A stretch of 11,331 bases of DNA from Candidatus Magasanikbacteria bacterium RIFCSPHIGHO2_02_FULL_50_9b (lineage in GTDB: Bacteria > Patescibacteriota > Patescibacteriia > Magasanikbacterales > 2-02-FULL-50-9b): positions 1-11,331 of the forward strand of contig MFQD01000009.1 of NCBI GenBank assembly GCA_001782975.1. The letters run 5' to 3'. The notes under the pieces are model-generated. The model was not told the DNA's origin. It saw nothing but the letters and a program-made list of their open reading frames with translations, and searched no databases. Within the stretch, counting starts at the first letter, position 1; every line of letters starts with the position of its first letter. Below, one piece after another: positions 7,126 through 11,331 of this stretch. Both the position numbers and the translations under genes were made by a program.

Positions 7126-7545
7126 TTATTCGACAATTATTTTTCCCGTTCCCATGCCCATGGGACACGAAAACGAAAAGGTGCCAGTTTTTTCTGGCGT
7201 GAATCGTGCGATATTTTTTCCGGCTTCGGCTTCTAGTTGAATGTTAAGCGGACGACTTATTAGTACACCCATACAACCGGGTACGTCCAGTGCAAGCGTA
7301 ATTTCCGCCGGCACGCCGCGCTTCAGGCGAATCACGGACGGATCATAGTTGAATGTTTTGTTGGAGAAGCCGATGGTCGCGCGCTGGACGCCATCAGCTT
7401 GCACTGCTGCAGCGCCGCCGCCAGAATTTTTTGCTGTGCCACCTGATGAGTTGCCGAGCGACATGCCAAATCGCACCAACGCAAACATGATGATGACCGC
7501 AAGCAATGCACCCAACCAGAACGAACCTGAATTATTTTTTTTCAT
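7126..7545 (-). CDS. Membrane-anchored cupredoxin-like protein without histidine (139 aa)
   Basis: Residues 9-28 form an uncleaved membrane anchor, then a Gly/Ser linker (31-45) leads to a cupredoxin-like beta-barrel (about 50-139). The potential metal ligands are Cys91 in VPGCMG and Cys127, Met129 and Met131 in SCPMGMGTG. There is no His in the whole protein, so a classic type 1 copper site (2 His, Cys, Met) is not possible as written. Related domains are known in fusions with HMA and DsbD-like transporter modules, which fits a role in extracytoplasmic Cu handling. The start ATG overlaps the upstream stop (ATGA), showing translational coupling. ATG is directly followed by an A8 run. The longer frame upstream is a shadow of the preceding gene. 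Confidence 0.85.
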   Translation of the reverse strand: MKKNNSGSFWLGALLAVIIMFALVRFGMSLGNSSGGTAKNSGGGAAAVQADGVQRATIGFSNKTFNYDPSVIRLKRGVPAEITLALDVPGCMGVLISRPLNIQLEAEAGKNIARFTPEKTGTFSFSCPMGMGTGKIIVE

Positions 7546-8213
7546 ACGCCGGTGAGTATGGTGAGCGGCCCGTGTGGCCCAAGCATCATGATGAGCATGA
7601 TGAGCGTCGTGACCGCGATTGACCACAGCGCCAATGTTGTTGTGTTGCGCGCGGCAGCATGCGTTTTTCCGAGCGTGCGAAATTCGCGTTCAACAAACAC
7701 AGACAGCGCACCGAACACGCCAACGCACAGAGCAACGAACAGATACGAGAAGGCGCGATAATTGTCCGCCAGCAACATGACGGCGAGCATCGGACCCATG
7801 GTGCCGGCCATGAGACCGGCCATCACTCCTTCCATGACGCCCATGATGCCGCAACATCGGCCAACAAGCGCGCCAGAGAGCGCGCCGGCCGCAATGCCAA
7901 CAAGCGAACCAACGAACATTCCATTTGTGGCGCCAACCAAAAAGCCGATCAAGAAACCGGACAGCATGCCGGTGGTCATGCCGATCATCATGCCGGACAT
8001 GCACGGCAGTTCTGATTCGTACGCCAGCACTTGATGCATTGCCACGGTGATGACGGAGATGGAAAGCGCGAGAAGAATTAATTCTGGCAAGAGCGTTTGT
8101 GCGATGGTGTTGTTTGTCCCAAACGCGAGCGCACCGAGTATGGCCGTGCCCGCGATTGTTGCGGCGAACATCGCAGCCGTACGTTGTGCAATTTTAATAA
8201 GATGTGTACGCAT
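7542..8213 (-). CDS. Gly-zipper, Met/Cys-rich integral membrane protein of a copper operon (223 aa)
   Basis: I do not recognise a characterised family. Hydrophobic segments lie at about 12-32, 40-62, 72-148 (long enough for three or more passes), 155-175 and 194-212. From G74 to G122 there is a Gly at every fourth residue without a miss (13 glycines), a GxxxG zipper for tight helix packing. A second register follows with G125, G129, G133 and G137 and a Met ladder M127, M131, M135 and M139. Thirteen Met lie between residues 72 and 146, plus Cys71, Cys120 and Cys121. Met and Cys are the usual Cu(I) ligands. Position between a two-TM Cys protein and a cupredoxin, with an ATGA overlap to the latter, supports a copper role, possibly a channel or scaffold. 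ATG 8213 was chosen; the frame stays open upstream to 8348. Confidence 0.85.
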   Translation of the reverse strand: MRTHLIKIAQRTAAMFAATIAGTAILGALAFGTNNTIAQTLLPELILLALSISVITVAMHQVLAYESELPCMSGMMIGMTTGMLSGFLIGFLVGATNGMFVGSLVGIAAGALSGALVGRCCGIMGVMEGVMAGLMAGTMGPMLAVMLLADNYRAFSYLFVALCVGVFGALSVFVEREFRTLGKTHAAARNTTTLALWSIAVTTLIMLIMMLGPHGPLTILTGV

Positions 8214-8271
8214 ACAGAAAGTTAGTGAATAACGTCGAACGCCGCTTACTGCGGCACGGGCGTCCCCTGTT

Positions 8272-8640
8272 TCACCAAAATCTGCGCGTTTGCGCAATGC
8301 CGTGATGATAATAATTTTGTAAATGATGTGGGGGCGAGGCGAAAACAAAAGCGCGCGCAGCGTGCGGAGAAATTATGGCGTTGGCCGCATCGGCAAATAC
8401 ATGCACACACCACGCGAGTGCAAAAAATAATATTGTTGCGGCGGTGAAAAATGCGGCGATTGAAGTGAACAATCCCATTGCTGTCCCCTCGCATACGCCA
8501 CCAAACACTTCGATCACCCGCTCGTGCACGGTGCAGTGCAGATTAAATTCCATGGTCGGCTGATACAAATTACTCACAATCGCGAACAAAAACAAAAAAG
8601 CGGCAAGGGTTGTGAGGGCGGTGGTGCGGGACAGCGTCAT
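8272..8640 (-). CDS. Hypothetical two-TM protein with extracytoplasmic Cys pair (122 aa)
   Basis: Membrane segments are at about 8-25 and 56-84. Between them lies a short loop with Cys36 and Cys50, which could form a disulfide or bind metal; Cys78 is inside the second helix. The gene starts 12 nt after VKOR, which introduces disulfides into such loops, so VKOR may act on it. The family is not recognised. The C-terminus after residue 100 (ASPPHHLQNYYHHGIAQTRRFW) uses codons unlike the rest, and another frame with more natural codons continues from there into the next gene. A frameshift near 8345 is therefore possible and the true C-terminus is uncertain. Confidence 0.7.
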   Translation of the reverse strand: MTLSRTTALTTLAAFLFLFAIVSNLYQPTMEFNLHCTVHERVIEVFGGVCEGTAMGLFTSIAAFFTAATILFFALAWCVHVFADAANAIISPHAARAFVFASPPHHLQNYYHHGIAQTRRFW

Positions 8641-8652
8641 AAAACAATACTA

Positions 8653-9087
8653 TCACTCCCACTCCCCCCATGCAAACACGGCGGCGAGCGCGGCCGTGCA
8701 TGTGTACGAAGCGATGCACACGATGCACCACGTCGCGAGCAACGCACTTGAAATCCATGCAAGATGTGCGCTGAAGCCGAGCGCAAATGCAATTGACGCG
8801 GCGAGCAAAATTTTGAGACGACGGCGCGGTGACGCCAGCAACTCGCGCGCAAGCAGCGCAATGATCACGTACCCCGCCATGCCGAGCACGGACACGGGGA
8901 CGCCCCACATTTCGGAATACACGCCACGGTTGACTTTGTCGCAGTCAAATCCTTCGCCCAAATTGCACAGCGTTGAGGGGCCAGTTTGAAAATGCAAAAC
9001 AGTTGCGTATGCGGCAACCAAAAAACCAAGCGCGGCAATGGCGATAATTATTTGGTACGCGCGGCGGCGGACGGCGGATTTTTCCAT
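8653..9087 (-). CDS. Vitamin K epoxide reductase (VKOR) family protein (144 aa)
   Basis: This four-helix membrane enzyme generates disulfides by passing electrons from thiol proteins to quinone. The family set is complete: the loop pair Cys41 and Cys49 (CNLGEGFDC), Ser58 after VNRGVY, the GVPVSVLGMAGY helix, and the active-site CxxC Cys121-Cys124 (WCIVC) in the last helix. There is no fused thioredoxin domain, so a separate thioredoxin-like partner is needed. ATG 9087 is preferred over the longer frame because an extended -10 lies only 6 nt upstream. It is the first gene of the minus-strand copper operon. The combination suggests that operon products with extracytoplasmic cysteines need controlled oxidation. 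Confidence 0.93.
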   Translation of the reverse strand: MEKSAVRRRAYQIIIAIAALGFLVAAYATVLHFQTGPSTLCNLGEGFDCDKVNRGVYSEMWGVPVSVLGMAGYVIIALLARELLASPRRRLKILLAASIAFALGFSAHLAWISSALLATWCIVCIASYTCTAALAAVFAWGEWE

Positions 9088-9093
9088 GAGTGT

Positions 9094-9102
9094 ATGGTAG
9101 CA
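9094..9102 (-). promoter_or_regulatory. Extended -10 promoter of the VKOR-to-CopZ operon
   Basis: Minus strand TGCTACCAT (TGn plus TACCAT, 9094-9099), six bases before ATG 9087; no clear -35. The geometry predicts a leaderless message. It diverges from the tRNA-Glu promoter. Confidence 0.4.
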
Positions 9103-9129
9103 AAAATTTGGCTTGGGCGCCATTCCTGT

Positions 9130-9158
9130 TTGACCGTCGGCAAGCGGCGTGATATTCT
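9130..9158 (+). promoter_or_regulatory. Promoter of tRNA-Glu
   Basis: TTGACC (9130-9135), 17-nt spacer, TATTCT (9153-9158) preceded by TGA (extended -10). The leader between about 9165 and 9204 holds small hairpins, GACGA-AAA-TCGTC (9163-9175) and a GC-rich one at 9175-9188, probably removed during 5' processing. Confidence 0.65.
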
Positions 9159-9204
9159 AGGGGACGAAAATCGTCCGCGCAAGCGCGGCTGATGATTCTC
9201 ACTT

Positions 9205-9279
9205 GGCCTCATCGTCTAATGGTTAGGACATCAGGTTTTCATCCTGAAAATCGGGGTTCGATTCCCCGTGGGGCTACCA
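9205..9279 (+). tRNA. tRNA-Glu, anticodon UUC
   Basis: The acceptor stem GGCCUCA pairs with UGGGGCU (first pair G-U). The D arm holds GTCTAATGGTTAGGAC, the anticodon stem UCAGG/CCUGA has loop UUUUCAU giving anticodon UUC, and the T arm is CGGGG-UUCGAUU-CCCCG. CCA is encoded (9277-9279). It reads glutamate codons GAA/GAG. The 3' end is the likely integration site of the neighbouring serine-recombinase element, whose reading frame enters the tRNA in antisense. Confidence 0.96.
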
Positions 9280-10927
9280 AAATCAAACAATCAGGGATTT
9301 TTCCGACCAATAGCCTTGTAAATAACAGGGTTTCCCACGGATTTTTTCCTTCAAATGACGCGACAAAATTCCCCTCCATTGGTTGGGGAATTTTGTTTAT
9401 TTGAGCCGAATTCACCCCCTCGCTCGAATGCATTAATACCGAATTCACCCCCTCGTATTTGGGCAATTCAAGATGCAGGTTTCGGGCGGAGAGGAAGAGG
9501 TTCGATCCAAACAATTTCTTTGCAATAGACTTTTTCGGCATTAAATCACACCCCCGAGCGATTTTTGTTCCATTTTGAGCCTCTTTTATCCATTCTCTCA
9601 GCGGTTCGATCCAGCCCGTCTGTTGCTCCTGCAAAGTAACACTTCTTTCCTCCAAAGACTTCTTTTCTGACATGAACGCAGCTTTCTTTTCAAGGTAAAC
9701 TTCACGCTCAATATCTTGATCCAAATAGCTATCAAGAAGTCTTTGGAGCTTTTGTGAAAGAGCACTTATTTTTTCTTTGCTCTCTTGAACAAAAGCAGCC
9801 GAAGATTGGGCGCCAAGATTTTCATCTTTTTCTAACATTAAATTTAGCTGGCTTGCCCAATCTTCAGGCAAAGAAAATTTTTCAATAAGTGAGGATAACT
9901 GACTGTCTAACACCTCCGCACGAACACACGGTTCCGAACACCTTATAGCTTTATTTTTCTTGGTGCAGTGGTAATACGTGTAAAAATGCTCATTGCCATT
10001 CTTCTGCCGTTTTATTTTGTGTTCGGCTGTTATACCCATACCACACGTGGCACAGCTCAACAGGCCACAGAAAGCTTGTGGATCGTTTTTCTGTTTATAT
10101 TGTGGTTTACTTCTCCTTTTCAATACAACCTGTACTTGATCGAAAAGGCTCTTGGAAATAATGGGTTGGTGTTTACCCTCGTACACTTCTTTGCCGTACC
10201 GAAAATGGCCGTAGTAAAAAGGATTGGAAAGAATAAAGGTAATGCGGTCTAATTTAAAAGGTTTAGCACCCTGACATTTCTCTCCATTCAAAGTTCTCCC
10301 GCCACCCGAAAGCACCCCGTTTTGTGCAAAAAAATTTGAAATATCCCGCAAACCAGAATTGCCCTTGGCATAAAGCTCAAAAGCCTCGCGAACAATTACT
10401 GAACGCTTCCTATCAACCGCCACAGACTTTTTTCTTACATCATTGATATAACCAATCGGAGCAAGGCTTGGATAAATACCGTTACGAACTTTTTGGCGCA
10501 ATCCTCGTTTCACATTTTCCGAAAGAGAGTCAACATAATACTTGCTTTGCCCAAAAGCCATATTGAGCATAAATTTTCCTTGTGCCGTGTTTTCATACCA
10601 AAATTGTGGAAACTTAAGCGCTCTCAGTTTTCCGGTATCAAGAAGATAAATAATTCTGCCACCATCCACGGAATTGCGTGCCAGTCTATCTGGATGCCAT
10701 GAAAGAATACCATCAGCTTCTCCTTTTTCAATCCGATTCAACATATCATTAAAAAGTGGGCGGCCGGGCACCTTTGCAGTTTTCTTTTCTACGATAGTTT
10801 TGGTAATGAAGATATTTTCTTTTTTAGCAAAAGCACGCAGTTCAGTGAGTTGTGCTTCGATTGATAGAGCCTGCTTGTCTTCCACATCGGTAGACTTGCG
10901 AGCATACAAAAAGAATTTTTGATCCAT
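9239..10927 (-). CDS. Large serine recombinase (562 aa as read; tail extends into tRNA-Glu antisense)
   Basis: The resolvase domain (about 4-145) has YARKS with nucleophile Ser12 and the DRLAR motif (80-84). The 'recombinase' domain (about 155-270) and a zinc ribbon (Cys292, Cys295, Cys321, Cys330) follow, then a coiled coil (about 380-435) and a C-terminal region. This is the architecture of large serine integrases/transposases, which cut and rejoin short att sites through a covalent Ser link. From about residue 503 the sequence is unlike a domain: it reads through a strong hairpin and ends APRGIEPRFSG, the antisense of the tRNA T arm and anticodon stem, with TGA at 9241-9239. The functional protein may end earlier or differ in the excised circle. 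Residues 477-502 are encoded in a 77-nt inverted repeat. No Shine-Dalgarno or clear promoter is seen. Confidence 0.92.
   Translation of the reverse strand: MDQKFFLYARKSTDVEDKQALSIEAQLTELRAFAKKENIFITKTIVEKKTAKVPGRPLFNDMLNRIEKGEADGILSWHPDRLARNSVDGGRIIYLLDTGKLRALKFPQFWYENTAQGKFMLNMAFGQSKYYVDSLSENVKRGLRQKVRNGIYPSLAPIGYINDVRKKSVAVDRKRSVIVREAFELYAKGNSGLRDISNFFAQNGVLSGGGRTLNGEKCQGAKPFKLDRITFILSNPFYYGHFRYGKEVYEGKHQPIISKSLFDQVQVVLKRRSKPQYKQKNDPQAFCGLLSCATCGMGITAEHKIKRQKNGNEHFYTYYHCTKKNKAIRCSEPCVRAEVLDSQLSSLIEKFSLPEDWASQLNLMLEKDENLGAQSSAAFVQESKEKISALSQKLQRLLDSYLDQDIEREVYLEKKAAFMSEKKSLEERSVTLQEQQTGWIEPLREWIKEAQNGTKIARGCDLMPKKSIAKKLFGSNLFLSARNLHLELPKYEGVNSVLMHSSEGVNSAQINKIPQPMEGNFVASFEGKNPWETLLFTRLLVGKIPDCLILVAPRGIEPRFSG
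9363..9404 (+). terminator. Hairpin terminator downstream of tRNA-Glu
   Basis: Perfect 12-bp stem ACAAAATTCCCC (9363-9374) / GGGGAATTTTGT (9385-9396) followed by TTATTT on the plus strand. It could end the tRNA-Glu transcript. It lies inside the recombinase frame on the other strand, which argues that this part of the frame is not under protein selection. Confidence 0.6.
9406..9455 (+). repeat. Two direct copies of a 17-nt motif, period 33
   Basis: CCGAATTCACCCCCTCG occurs at 9406-9422 and 9439-9455. In the recombinase frame this gives EGVNS twice. Inverted copies lie near the right edge (11297-11313, and a shortened one at 11236-11245), so the motif flanks the recombinase gene on both sides. 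Confidence 0.85.
9421..9497 (+). repeat. Left arm of a 77-nt perfect inverted repeat
   Basis: Bases 9421-9497 are the exact reverse complement of 11255-11331. The arm encodes recombinase residues about 477-502. The match stops at 9498 and, on the other side, at the window edge, so the real repeat may be longer. Confidence 0.9.
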
Positions 10928-10950
10928 ATAAATATGGTTACAAAGTCGCT

Positions 10951-11031
10951 GCGGAATTTGTTGCCGTTAAGATTTCATAACATTTGCAGTGCTGCAAAAC
11001 ATTACTCATCTTGACGCCAGCGAAATTCCGC
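10951..11031. repeat. Nested palindromes just upstream of the recombinase start
   Basis: GCGGAATTT (10951-10959) pairs with AAATTCCGC (11023-11031). Between them is TTTGCAG-TG-CTGCAAA (10983-10998), a near-perfect dyad. They lie 20-100 nt before the recombinase ATG and could be operators, recombinase-binding sites or a leader hairpin. No gene is seen in 10928-11331. Confidence 0.6.
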
Positions 11032-11054
11032 AATCTACTTTTTATTAAAACTTA

Positions 11055-11154
11055 AATTGCCGCCCCGGTGCACCAAACCCAAAGAGAAGAATTCTCAAAG
11101 TGTTTGTCCGAGACGGCAATTAAAAAAATTCTTCTCGTGCTTAGGTTTGGTGCA
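11055..11154. other. Interleaved inverted repeats able to form a pseudoknot or switch
   Basis: Three exact pairs occur in the order A-B-C-A'-C'-B'. A is AATTGCCG (11055-11062) with 11114-11121. B is TGCACCAAACC (11069-11079) with 11144-11154. C is GAGAAGAATT (11084-11093) with 11127-11136. B and C nest as one long stem, while A crosses them, so an H-type pseudoknot or two mutually exclusive folds is possible on either strand. C also has a local alternative (GAGAA-GAA-TTCTC). No ORF is present. Strand is undecided; on the minus strand it would be in the recombinase leader. Confidence 0.6.
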
Positions 11155-11235
11155 TCATTAGCTTATCATAATTCTTATTGATCGTTCAATGCCTGCAAAG
11201 AATATTTTTGTATATCGTTATAGAGCTCAAAAATG

Positions 11236-11254
11236 CGAGGGGGTGTATTAATGC
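11236..11254 (+). repeat. Shortened copy of the recombinase-end motif
   Basis: CGAGGGGGTG-TATTAATGC matches CGAGGGGGTG-AATTCGG-TATTAATGC at 11297-11323 except for a missing 7-nt AATTCGG. It directly precedes the right arm of the 77-nt inverted repeat, so it could mark a recombination joint. Confidence 0.7.
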
Positions 11255-11331
11255 CTTCCTCTCCGCCCGAAACCTGCATCTTGAATTGCCCAAATACGAG
11301 GGGGTGAATTCGGTATTAATGCATTCGAGCG
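11255..11331 (+). repeat. Right arm of the 77-nt perfect inverted repeat
   Basis: Exact reverse complement of 9421-9497, reaching the last base of the window. On the plus strand it reads the same recombinase C-terminal peptide (FLSARNLHLEL...), so either a second recombinase 3' end in the opposite orientation starts here or it is an assembly product. Confidence 0.9.

Noticed and set aside
6695..7240. 181-codon plus-strand frame overlapping cassette 2, its terminator and copZ
   Set aside because: It crosses a terminator and has no ribosome site or domain; the two overlapped genes are better supported.
7659..8034. Plus-strand His-rich and Met/Pro-rich repetitive frames
   Set aside because: They arise because the Gly/Met protein's four-residue period makes a 12-nt periodic DNA; all are antisense shadows.
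9239..9282. APRGIEPRFSG tail as a conserved protein motif
   Set aside because: It is the antisense translation of the tRNA-Glu T arm and anticodon stem, not a domain.
9406..9455. Direct repeats of 33-nt period as a CRISPR array
   Set aside because: Only two copies, inside a coding frame, with no cas genes; a CRISPR reading is not supported.

Overview
The window looks like a bacterial chromosomal segment, most likely from a Patescibacteria/CPR-type genome. The reasons are a large YoaR/VanW surface protein, a CopA with no N-terminal metal-binding domain, a small His-free cupredoxin, a stand-alone VKOR, very compact minus-strand genes and several apparently leaderless promoters. This assignment is inference from gene style. 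TGA is used as a stop in several genes, so the code looks standard and not the TGA=Gly code of Gracilibacteria/Absconditabacteria.

Left part (1-3730): nearly everything is on the minus strand. A partial unknown gene runs off the left edge. It is preceded by a candidate structured small RNA (300-443) that has its own strong promoter and a terminator-like U-run. Next come a VanW/YoaR membrane-anchored protein, overlapped by an Hsp20 chaperone gene, and a zinc/manganese-type ABC solute-binding lipoprotein with no transporter partners in view.

Middle part (3730-9100): this is a copper/thiol locus on the minus strand. VKOR, a two-TM Cys protein, a striking Gly-zipper/Met-ladder membrane protein, a His-free cupredoxin and a CopZ-like chaperone form a tight operon. 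The CopA copper ATPase follows from its own promoter. Two plus-strand single-gene cassettes of unknown function (150 aa membrane protein and 181 aa soluble protein) sit between the minus-strand genes. Both have a TTGACA promoter of similar sequence overlapping a divergent neighbour's -10, a strong Shine-Dalgarno, and a terminator whose T-run contains the stop codon of the convergent gene.

Right part (9130-11331): a tRNA-Glu(UUC) gene with a good promoter is followed by a large serine recombinase on the opposite strand. The recombinase reading frame runs into the tRNA in antisense, as expected at the edge of an integrated element. A 77-nt perfect inverted repeat links the recombinase 3' coding end with the extreme right edge of the window. 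Upstream of the recombinase lie nested inverted repeats that can form a pseudoknot or an alternative-fold RNA. The second junction of the element is not visible.

How it fits together: CopZ would hand Cu(I) to CopA for export. The membrane cupredoxin and the Gly/Met-rich protein are candidates for handling copper in or outside the membrane, and VKOR would keep extracytoplasmic cysteines oxidised. The Gly/Met-rich protein and the two plus-strand cassettes are the least explained parts.
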